Positions 48,541 through 55,657 of a DNA stretch of 64,000 nucleotides are shown here, piece after piece. Position 1 is the first letter of the stretch. Every line of letters begins with the position of its first letter. A program made the translations under genes and the position numbers. The DNA lies in assembly GCA_022616275.1 (NCBI GenBank), contig JAKEFB010000120.1, positions 62,001-126,000 of the forward strand, in the 5' to 3' direction. The stretch comes from Chloroflexota bacterium. Its GTDB lineage: Bacteria; Chloroflexota; Anaerolineae; Promineifilales; Promineifilaceae. Below the pieces are notes generated by a model that had not been told where the DNA came from, did not search any database, and saw nothing but the letters and a program-made list of their open reading frames with translations.

Positions 48541-48580
48541 GGATTGGAGATTGGAGATTAATCTCTAATCTCTAATCTCC
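48541..48580. repeat. GATTGGA/AATCTCT heptamer hairpin
   Basis: ATTGGAG units (48544-48560) are followed by AATCTCT, AATCTCT, AATCTCC (48560-48580), nearly the reverse complement, forming a hairpin with no loop spacer. It starts one base after the stop codon of the unknown gene and leaves no Shine-Dalgarno for the next ATG. Confidence 0.85.
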
Positions 48581-48593
48581 CAAACAATTTTCA

Positions 48594-49886
48594 ATGACAA
48601 CAACCGATTCCGCCATCCCCCGCCCGCTGGCCCGGCACGTTATTGAGGTGTTGGGTAGTTTTGGCACACCGCCGGCGCGGGGCATCCAGCATTTTAACGT
48701 CGGCAACCACTCGCTGCTGAACGCGCTAGACGACTTTTACCTGTCGTCCTATTTGCAGGACGGCGGCGCGGCCTACAAGATGGTGATCGGCGATTACGGC
48801 AGCGGCAAGTCGCACTTCCTCTACTGCCTGCGCGACATCGCCTGGGAGCGGAACTTCGCCGTGGTCAAGGTGGACCTCAGCCCGGTGGAGACGCCCTACA
48901 ACGACCAGAAGAAGGTCTACGAGGCGGTGGCCAACAACATTCTCTGGCACGAGCCGGCCGAAGGCGTCAGCGACGACACGGGGTTGACGCGCTTCTTAGA
49001 AGGGACGCTGGAGCGGGTGATCGGCGGGCCGCTGAGCCTGGAGACGTTGACCAATCCGCTGTATCGCGGGCTGGTGGACACGCTGGAGGCGACGCCGGTG
49101 GACAGCCCGGCTTACCAGACGGCCGTCGTCGCCTATTTTGACAGCCTGGTCCGGGACCAGGAAGAGCGGCTGGACGCCCTGGCCCGCTGGCTGCTGGGTG
49201 AGCCGACGACGCCGGCCGACACCAAAATTCTGCGGGAGGTGGGAGTAACGGGCAAGATCAACCGGCCGAACGCCTTCCGCATGCTGCGCTCGCTGTGCCA
49301 GGTCATCCGCGCCCTGTCCTACAGCGGGCTGATCCTGCTCTTCGACGAGGTGGACCGGATGGCCAGCGTGGGCGGCAAGGCGGAGAAGCTGGCCACCGAC
49401 ACGCTGCGGGAAGTGATTGACCGGACGCGCGAAGATTTGCCGGGGGCCATGTTCGTCTACGCCGTCCCGCCGCAGTTTATCAACGACATCGTGCCCAAGT
49501 ACCCGGCCTTGCAGCAGCGGGTGCGCGCCCCCGGCCACTTTAGCCGCGTCAACCATTTCAGCCCGATGATCAGCCTGGACCACCTGGACCTGGACGAAGA
49601 CGACTTGATGCTGGCCATCGGCGAAAAGCTGATTCCCATTTACGAGACCGCTTTCGAGACGCAGTTGGACCATGCCGTGCAGCGGGCCAACGCCGCCATC
49701 CTGGCCAACGTGGCCCGCGACATCTTCCTGGACATCAGCCACCGCCGGCTGTTCGTCAAGTCGTTTGTGGTCGAGTTGTCGCGCCAGCATCACGGCCAGG
49801 AGCATACGATTACCGAGGAGGAAGCGCAGGCCATTTTGCGCGGCCAGGTTGAGGAGTTGACGGGTGGGGAAACGCCGCCGTATTAG
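48594..49886 (+). CDS. BrxD-like (DUF2791) P-loop ATPase 1
   Basis: 430 residues. Begins 'PRPLARHVIEVLGSFGTPPA' and 'NVGNHSLLNALDDFYLSSYL', then Walker A 'GDYGSGKSHFL' (66-76), 'VVKVDLSPVETPYNDQKKVY', a helical middle, and Walker B 'LILLFDEVDRM' (Asp251, Glu252) followed by 'DTLREVIDRTREDLPGAMFV' and 'YPALQQRVRAP', a sensor-like end. GDYGSGKSH plus the YND/YEA region is how DUF2791/BrxD proteins look; in BREX type 2 and related Pgl systems brxD stands beside a Lhr-type helicase, brxHI. Here it stands with a second BrxD-like protein and the helicase. Likely a DNA-linked ATPase. No ribosome site is visible in front of the ATG. Confidence 0.85.
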   Translation: MTTTDSAIPRPLARHVIEVLGSFGTPPARGIQHFNVGNHSLLNALDDFYLSSYLQDGGAAYKMVIGDYGSGKSHFLYCLRDIAWERNFAVVKVDLSPVETPYNDQKKVYEAVANNILWHEPAEGVSDDTGLTRFLEGTLERVIGGPLSLETLTNPLYRGLVDTLEATPVDSPAYQTAVVAYFDSLVRDQEERLDALARWLLGEPTTPADTKILREVGVTGKINRPNAFRMLRSLCQVIRALSYSGLILLFDEVDRMASVGGKAEKLATDTLREVIDRTREDLPGAMFVYAVPPQFINDIVPKYPALQQRVRAPGHFSRVNHFSPMISLDHLDLDEDDLMLAIGEKLIPIYETAFETQLDHAVQRANAAILANVARDIFLDISHRRLFVKSFVVELSRQHHGQEHTITEEEAQAILRGQVEELTGGETPPY

Positions 49887-49922
49887 GTTATTGGTTATTG
49901 GAATAACCAATAACCAATAACC
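49886..49922. repeat. GGTTATT/AATAACC heptamer hairpin
   Basis: GGTTATT (49886), GGTTATT (49893), GG, then AATAACC three times (49902-49922): a perfect 14-bp or longer stem that begins at the last base of the previous stop codon. It lies between the two BrxD-like genes, and no Shine-Dalgarno follows it. Confidence 0.9.
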
Positions 49923-49942
49923 ACTTACTAACCGTCACAGAT

Positions 49943-51337
49943 ATGATTGGCGAGAAGGTCGAACATCCCCAATTTGGGCCGGGGCAGGTGGTGGCGGTGT
50001 ACCGCAACGGGGCGGAGCTGATGGTGCGTTTTGCCAACGGGTTGCGTTTTCGCCGGCCGCGCCACGAATTTGTGAAGGACGGACAGGCTCTGGGCGAACC
50101 TAAACCGGCGTTTGCAGTCACGTACGAGCCGCCGCCGCCGATGAACCAGAGCCAGCGCGAAGCCCGGCAGCTCGTCGAGTCGCTGCGGGTGGGGATTGCC
50201 CCGGCCCAGCACGTGCCCGAACTGACCATTGACCTGAAGGCGGAGCGGGAAAGCCTGGTCCAGGCGCTGAACCAGGCCCACCAGCAGGGCGGCGCGGTGC
50301 GGGCGGTGGTCGGCGAATACGGTTACGGCAAAAGCCACATTGTCGAACTAACCACGCAGGAAGCGCTGGCCCGCAACTTCCTGGTAGCCCCGATCAGCCT
50401 GGACTTGCTGGAATTGCCGCCGCACCGGCCGTTTGACATTTACCGGGAAGCGATGAGCCACCTGCGCTACCCGGACTCAGACGAGCGGGGGCTGGAATTC
50501 CTGCTGGAGAAAACGGCCGACCCGGAACGGACGATTCCCCAACTACGCGATCTTTCCTCGGCCGGGCTCGACCCGCTGGTCGTCGGCCTGCAGGCCCTGG
50601 CCAACACGGCTTCCAGCCGCCAGCGCCAGGCCTGGACGAGGTGGCTGATGGGCGGCCGGCGGGTCTCGATCATGAACAGAGCCATGCCACGCGGCGTCAA
50701 GTTCCCGTCTATTTACAAGATCGGCCACAACGCCCGGCAAATCGCCTACCTGCTGACCGGGGTCAGCGCGCTGGCCAGGCTGGGTAACTACAGCGGCCTT
50801 TGCCTGCTGGTGGACGAGGCCGAGAGCTACTCGCTGCTGACCCCTTATCAACGGCCGAAAGCCAGCCTCTTCTTCCAGGCGGTTATCTACGCCGCGCTGC
50901 GCGATCAGCAAGAGCGGTTGAGCGAAGAGCAATTCCCGCAGCACCGCTGGCGCGATTACCCGATGGCTTACGGCCGGGGCCAGTCGCTCTTTTTCCTGTT
51001 CACGCTGACGCGCAGCGATAACCGGATGCCGCTGCAGGAGTGGCTGGACGAGGAGGAGATTTTTTACCTGGAACCGGAGGCCACGCCGCAGGAGATGGGC
51101 CACTTTTTGCAGCGTATTCTGGAGTATCACGCCCAGGCCTACGATTACCAATCGGGGGAGCGGCAGGGGCAGGTGCGGCGCGGCGCGGCCGAACACCTGG
51201 CCCAGGGGGCGCGCAGCGGCCGTTTCTCAATGCGCAGCGTCGTCCGGCTGGCGGTGGAGCTGTACGACCTCCTCTACCTTTACCCCGACTACGACGTGGC
51301 CACACTCCTGGACGAGCTGCGCGCCCAGACGCGGTGA
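49943..51337 (+). CDS. BrxD-like (DUF2791) P-loop ATPase 2 with N-terminal SH3-like domain
   Basis: 464 residues. Residues 2-45 ('GEKVEHPQFGPGQVVAVYRN', 'MVRFANGLRFRRPRHEF') form an SH3/Tudor-like module as in CarD-type and UvrD/PcrA C-terminal domains, which contact RNA polymerase or other proteins. Then a BrxD-type ATPase: Walker A 'GEYGYGKSHIVEL' (124-136), 'LDLLELPPHRPFDIYREAMS', Walker B 'CLLVDEAESYS' (Asp291, Glu292), 'RDQQERLSEEQFPQHRWRDY'. It is a diverged relative of the previous protein (430 aa), suggesting duplication and specialisation, perhaps a hetero-oligomeric ATPase. 20 bp from the helicase gene. Cytoplasmic. Confidence 0.85.
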   Translation: MIGEKVEHPQFGPGQVVAVYRNGAELMVRFANGLRFRRPRHEFVKDGQALGEPKPAFAVTYEPPPPMNQSQREARQLVESLRVGIAPAQHVPELTIDLKAERESLVQALNQAHQQGGAVRAVVGEYGYGKSHIVELTTQEALARNFLVAPISLDLLELPPHRPFDIYREAMSHLRYPDSDERGLEFLLEKTADPERTIPQLRDLSSAGLDPLVVGLQALANTASSRQRQAWTRWLMGGRRVSIMNRAMPRGVKFPSIYKIGHNARQIAYLLTGVSALARLGNYSGLCLLVDEAESYSLLTPYQRPKASLFFQAVIYAALRDQQERLSEEQFPQHRWRDYPMAYGRGQSLFFLFTLTRSDNRMPLQEWLDEEEIFYLEPEATPQEMGHFLQRILEYHAQAYDYQSGERQGQVRRGAAEHLAQGARSGRFSMRSVVRLAVELYDLLYLYPDYDVATLLDELRAQTR

Positions 51338-51356
51338 GAGCAGTGACGCCGGGCAA

Positions 51357-53426
51357 ATGAAAAACTATGGGAAACAGTCTGAGGTAAAGGGGCGGATTCC
51401 GCACACATGGCCGCTCTTTTTTGGCCGGCACGGCCGGTTTAGCGAGGTACAACTCCAGGCCATCCCCCCTATCCTCGACGGCCGGGATACGCTGGTCGTC
51501 GCCGCTACCGCTTCGGGCAAGACAGAGGCGGTTATTGCGCCGCTGCTGGAACGGCAGTGGCAGCGGCTGCGCCAGCCCCGCCTGGCCATCCTTTACCTTT
51601 GCCCGACGCGGGCGCTGGTGCGCGATCTGTACGAACGGCTGCGGCCGCCATTGGCCGATACCGGCATTGCCTTGAGCATGAAAACGGGGGACACCGGGCC
51701 GCTGGACGCGCAACGGCCGCCGGCCATCCTCCTGACCACACCCGAATCCACCGATTCCTTACTGACGCGCGCGCCCAGGCTCTTCGGCAAGCTGGAGGTG
51801 ATCGTCCTCGACGAAATTCACCTGTTTGACAATACGCCGCGCGGTGACCACATGCGCTGCCTGCTACCGCGCCTGGAACATATCCGGCAGTACACCCGGC
51901 CAGAAGCGCCGCCGGCGCAGCGCGTCGCCCTGTCGGCCACTGTGCCCGACCCGGCCGGGGTGGCCCGGCGCTATCTGCAAACGGGCGTGGTCGTCAGCGT
52001 GCCCGGCGGGCGGCAAATTGTGCCGGAGATTTCACCACTGTACAGCCTGGCGGAGTTGACCCAGGCGCTGGCCCAACGGGCGGCGCAAAAGTCGCTGGTA
52101 TTCTGCAATTCGCGGGAAGAGGTGGAGCAGACGGCCGCCTTTCTGCGCCAACGCCTGCCCCATTACGCCGAGATTTTTGTTCATTACAGCAACCTGGACG
52201 CAGCCATGCGCCAGGAGGTCGAGAGCCGCTTCGCGGCGGCGGCCGTGGCGGTGTGTGTCTGTACCTCGACGCTGGAGTTGGGTATTGACATCGGCACTGT
52301 GGACGACGTGGTCCTCCTGGGCGCGCCGCCTACTCTGACGTCGTTTTTGCAGCGTGTCGGCCGGGGCGGCCGGCGGACGGCGCAGATGCGGGTGCTGTGT
52401 ATGCCCAAGTCGCCGGGGGAGTGGGCGCGGTTTGAGGCTTTGATTCGGCTGGCAGGGGACGGAGTTGGCCGGGCCAACTCAGAACAGGGGGCAGGGGAGC
52501 AGGGACTGGAGGTGGAGGATGTGGCGGTGTATGGCTTCCGGCCGTCGGCGCTGGTGCAGCAGATTTTCAGCCTGATGAAGCAAAGCCCGACGGGGAGTGT
52601 GCGGCCGGCCGACGTGCGGCGGATCGCCCCGCCGGAGGTGACCAGCGAGGAGATCCGCCAGATTTTTTCGCACCTGGTCTTTGACCGCTATCTGCAACCG
52701 GGCCGGCCGGGGGAGTGGAAACCGGCCGAGAAGCTACAAGAGTTGTTGGATCGGCACGAGATTTACAGCAACATCGGCGCGGACGTGCGGGCGGCGACCG
52801 CGGTAGACGCCTACACGGGCCAGGTCATTGCCCAGACGGAGCGAGCGTACCCCAGGGGAACGGTCGTCCTGTTTGGCGGTCGGCCGATGGAGGTGGTCTG
52901 GCGGGAAAAGTACCGCTTTGGCCTGGCCCCGGCGCAGGGCCGGGAGGCGGGCGAGGTCTTGCGTTTCCTGAAAACGTACGCGGCCATTCCTTTTGTGGTA
53001 ACCCAGATGGTGGCCCGCTCGCTGGGCCTCCGGCCGGGGCAAATGGCGGTGCTGCCGGCCGAGCCGGGGCTGTGGCTGTTTCATTTTTGGGGGACGGTGT
53101 GGGGGGAGTTGCTGGCTGCCTTGTTGCTGGCCGGCGGCGCCGGCGCCGAGCCGGTCAACGAGTATTGCCTGCATCTCAGCCGGCCGCTGGCCCAACTGCC
53201 ACCCTGGGACGAAAAGCTGGGGCAAAAGGTGGCCAGGGATAGGGCGGTGGTTCTGGCCGGTCGGCTGGAGATGGGCCGCTTTCACCAGTTGTTGCCGGCC
53301 GGGGTGGCCGTTCCGGCCGTGGTCCGGCAGTTGAATATGGAGCGGCTCAGGCAGGTATACCAATCCGCAACCATTGTTCATCTGTCCGAGCTATACCCGC
53401 GACTGGATATGTTAGCTCATTCGTGA
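51357..53426 (+). CDS. Lhr/BrxHI-like DEAD/DEAH-box helicase
   Basis: 689 residues. Superfamily 2 motifs: Q-like 'SEVQLQAIPPILDGRDTLVV', I 'AATASGKT' (49-56), Ia 'PTRALVRDL', II 'VLDEIH' (DEIH 152-155), III 'ALSAT' (about 192-196), IV 'LVFCNSREE', V 'CTSTLELGIDIG', VI 'QRVGRGGR' (332-339). DEIH box and 'STLELGIDIG.vD.V' mark it as the Lhr-type branch used in BREX as BrxHI. The C-terminal half (about 370-689) lacks the DUF1998 Zn domain. An insertion 'NSEQGAGEQG' (near residue 377) is encoded by a G-rich repeat. As the last gene of the cassette it would translocate on DNA with the BrxD-like ATPases. Confidence 0.88.
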   Translation: MKNYGKQSEVKGRIPHTWPLFFGRHGRFSEVQLQAIPPILDGRDTLVVAATASGKTEAVIAPLLERQWQRLRQPRLAILYLCPTRALVRDLYERLRPPLADTGIALSMKTGDTGPLDAQRPPAILLTTPESTDSLLTRAPRLFGKLEVIVLDEIHLFDNTPRGDHMRCLLPRLEHIRQYTRPEAPPAQRVALSATVPDPAGVARRYLQTGVVVSVPGGRQIVPEISPLYSLAELTQALAQRAAQKSLVFCNSREEVEQTAAFLRQRLPHYAEIFVHYSNLDAAMRQEVESRFAAAAVAVCVCTSTLELGIDIGTVDDVVLLGAPPTLTSFLQRVGRGGRRTAQMRVLCMPKSPGEWARFEALIRLAGDGVGRANSEQGAGEQGLEVEDVAVYGFRPSALVQQIFSLMKQSPTGSVRPADVRRIAPPEVTSEEIRQIFSHLVFDRYLQPGRPGEWKPAEKLQELLDRHEIYSNIGADVRAATAVDAYTGQVIAQTERAYPRGTVVLFGGRPMEVVWREKYRFGLAPAQGREAGEVLRFLKTYAAIPFVVTQMVARSLGLRPGQMAVLPAEPGLWLFHFWGTVWGELLAALLLAGGAGAEPVNEYCLHLSRPLAQLPPWDEKLGQKVARDRAVVLAGRLEMGRFHQLLPAGVAVPAVVRQLNMERLRQVYQSATIVHLSELYPRLDMLAHS

Positions 53427-53777
53427 GATTGCAAACAACTCCCGTTGTCGTTTGACAATAGCTTCAACGTGGTCCGGCCAATCGTGCAGAACGGTAGGAT
53501 CGATATCTGCCCCGTTGGGCCACTCCAGAGCGCCAAAGGTCTCTTCCAACTGTACCTGCTTGAAAAACTCCGGATTGCGCAGTGGACCAAACATCGGACC
53601 ATTCAATATAGGCTCGAAATCAATAAGCTGCCGGGAGCCATCGTCAAATTCAATACGCAACACGTAATCGCCGACGCTTTCAAATTCAGTGACGCGGTAC
53701 AACCTGGAACCATAAGGTTTGTGCTTGTCCATAAACATTCTGATAACTATCCCATAAAACCGTGAAATCTCTGGCAT
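53412..53777 (-). CDS. DUF4160::DUF2442 fusion protein
   Basis: 121 residues. The first 20 ('MPEISRFYGIVIRMFMDKHK') are the conserved start of DUF4160 proteins, which normally go on with 'PPHFH'. After residue ~22 the sequence becomes 'YRVTEFESVGDYVLRIEFDD', 'GSRQLIDFEPILNGPMFGPL', 'LEWPNGADIDPTVLHDWPDH', a near-complete DUF2442 domain. DUF4160 and DUF2442 are usually separate adjacent genes, often considered a toxin-antitoxin-like pair. A deletion that removed most of DUF4160 and the DUF2442 start explains the fusion. The 3' end overlaps the helicase 3' end by 15 bp, tail to tail. Confidence 0.75.
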   Translation of the reverse strand: MPEISRFYGIVIRMFMDKHKPYGSRLYRVTEFESVGDYVLRIEFDDGSRQLIDFEPILNGPMFGPLRNPEFFKQVQLEETFGALEWPNGADIDPTVLHDWPDHVEAIVKRQRELFAISRMS

Positions 53778-54389
53778 ATGCGGTTATCCAGCGGCATTTA
53801 TAGCCCAAATACTCTCATGAACCTACTTCAGAGTAGGCTTTAATCAGGATATGCTATCATGTTTTAGCTTACTTATCGAGTTATGGGCGAGACCAAATTA
53901 GAGTAAACGCACTGGCCCGAGTAGGCTGTAGCAGCCAAATTGCAGGGCCAAGGACTGGAAGAAGAGGAGCTGCTTCAGGCTTTCTTCAGGTTTCTGGTTT
54001 CATCGGGCTAATAGGTGGTACAGACATTGATGGATGAGTACGGCCATTTGTTGGTGCGCAAATCCCATGCCTGGTTGCTTCTGGCCCGGCGTGGCTATAA
54101 AGTTCCCGTCCAGCAGCAGTAGAACCCAGGGATAGCTTCATGCCCCGCGTTTACGTTTCTGAGGCACTCCGGCTCAAAGTGGCAGAAGATGCCAGGCACC
54201 GCTGTGGCTATTGCCTGACGGCGCAAGAATTTACGGCAATGCCCTTGCATGTCGAGCACTTCATCCGTGCCCGACGCCGGTGGGTGCTGGCTGGTTGGCA
54301 CCCGCCAGAACTCTAAGAGTTTTAGCCGCTTGGTTCCTCTAAAAGACTCAAGGAGCGATGGCGGCCGTCTCCCGCCATCGTTGGGCTTG
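53778..54389. other. 612-bp decayed region with gene remnants
   Basis: Besides the HNH remnant (54140-54316), a 30-codon plus ORF at 54030-54122 reads 'MDEYGHLLVRKSHAWLLLAR' 'RGYKVPVQQQ' and looks like a protein tail, and codons about 53938-54010 read 'LQGQGLEEEELLQAFFRFLV' before a stop. Neither has a start context or recognisable family. No promoter or repeat seen. A second patch of accessory-gene decay, next to the BrxD cassette. Confidence 0.5.
54140..54316 (+). pseudogene. 5' part of an HNH endonuclease gene
   Basis: ATG then 'PRVYVSEALRLKVAEDARHR', 'CGYCLTAQEFTAMPLHVEHF', IRA. This is the start of HNH endonucleases of the type 'V...LR..V...A...C.YC......HIDH.IP', with the CxxC and the first His. 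After 'HFIRARR' the match ends and the frame stops 15 codons later; the second half with the Asn and the last His is missing. No product with nuclease activity is expected. Confidence 0.7.
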
Positions 54390-55478
54390 TTACCACACTT
54401 CTTCCAGGATGCGGAGCACATCGGCCTGCTGCGACCCATCGCCGGCGACCGCGCCGGCAATGCGGGCCAACCCTTCGCGAGGCACCTTGACATCCCGCAG
54501 CCGGCCGGGCAGCTCCAGGCGGCGAATGAGGTCGGCCACAGAGCCGGCCGCGGCCAGGGCAGCCTGCTGATCCGGCATCTCCGGCCCGGCCAGGCCCAGG
54601 GCACGGGCCATTCGGGCCAGAGGCCCGGCGTGAGTGGCGGCCATGTAGCGCATAACCGGCGGCAGGGTAATGCAAGAGGTGACGCCGTGGGGGACGCTAT
54701 AGATCGGGCCGAAAGCCTTACCCAGGGCGTGGCTGAGGCCGTACTGGATAGTTGCCGGAGCAAAGAAGCTCATCCAGGCCGCTAACTGGCAGCGCAGGCG
54801 CACGGCCAGGTCGTCCGGCCGCTGGCGGGCGGCCGGCAAGCCGGCGAACAGGTCGGCGATGGCTTGCAGCGCCAGGACATCCTGAACGGGATGGTCGCCG
54901 GGAGCGTAGAGCGTCTCGACGGCGTGGTCCAAGGCGCGGATGCCAGAGGAGGACCACAGCCAGGCCGGCGTGGCCAGCGTCATTTCCGGGTCGAGGATGG
55001 CGACGCGGGGGGTGAGGCGGGGGTCTATAACCCGGCTTTTGCTGCGGGTACTTTCGACGGTGTAGCCGGCAATGTGGGAAAACTCGGCCGCCGAGAGGGT
55101 GGTGGGCACGGCAACGTGGAGCAGCGGTGGGTGTTCTTCATCAGCCAGGGCCAGGGCCACCGACTTGGCGGCGTCAATGGGGCTGCCGCCGCCGACGCTG
55201 AGCAACAGGTCGGCCTGGGCGGCGTGAGCCATCTTGGCCGCTTCGTCAATGCCGCTTTCGGGGACGTGCTGCTGGATGCCGGCAAACGTGCCGGCGTGGC
55301 GATAGCCAAGCAGCATAACCAGCCGTTTGACCAGGGGGGTCTTGTCGGCCAGGGTGCGGCCGGTGACGATGAAGACGCGCCGGCCGCCCAGCCGGTCCAC
55401 TTCGGCCGGCAGGCTGGCGACGCTGCCCGGGCCGTAGAGAACCTTTTCCAGCGGTAGAGAAGTGTAGAGGCCAGTCAT
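54390..55478 (-). CDS. Iron-containing alcohol dehydrogenase (maleylacetate reductase-like)
   Basis: 362 residues, normal for group III alcohol dehydrogenases of the maleylacetate reductase branch. NAD(P)-binding 'LLLSVGGGSPIDAAKSVALA' and 'HVAVPTTLSAAEFSHIAGYT'; metal ligands in 'SGIRALDHAVETLYAPGDHP' (His), 'QYGLSHALGKAFG' (His) and 'YSVPHGVTSCITLP' (His). The conserved first ligand Asp lies near 'RVAILDPEMTLATP'. The enzyme reduces or oxidises alcohols, aldehydes or maleylacetate with NAD(P)H; substrate unknown. Single gene, divergent from the SpoIIE gene. The C-terminus is short ('QADVLRILEEVW'). Confidence 0.9.
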   Translation of the reverse strand: MTGLYTSLPLEKVLYGPGSVASLPAEVDRLGGRRVFIVTGRTLADKTPLVKRLVMLLGYRHAGTFAGIQQHVPESGIDEAAKMAHAAQADLLLSVGGGSPIDAAKSVALALADEEHPPLLHVAVPTTLSAAEFSHIAGYTVESTRSKSRVIDPRLTPRVAILDPEMTLATPAWLWSSSGIRALDHAVETLYAPGDHPVQDVLALQAIADLFAGLPAARQRPDDLAVRLRCQLAAWMSFFAPATIQYGLSHALGKAFGPIYSVPHGVTSCITLPPVMRYMAATHAGPLARMARALGLAGPEMPDQQAALAAAGSVADLIRRLELPGRLRDVKVPREGLARIAGAVAGDGSQQADVLRILEEVW

Positions 55479-55657
55479 AGCAAAATACTATATCACAAAC
55501 AAGAAAATGGACTCAAATCCTCATCATCTGGCTATTAATCAGCTCTCAGCTTTCGGTATGGTTTGTCGTGACGGGCTTTAGCCCCGAGCGGGCTTTTGCG
55601 GTAAAATGGGAGTCTGGGTTCCTGTCTAAACCCACCCAAGGAATCCCCGGCGGGACG

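Noticed and set aside
48594-53426. Complete BREX system
   Set aside because: Only BrxD-like and BrxHI-like proteins are present; no PglZ, PglX methyltransferase, BrxC/PglY or BrxA/B could be seen within the window on either strand.
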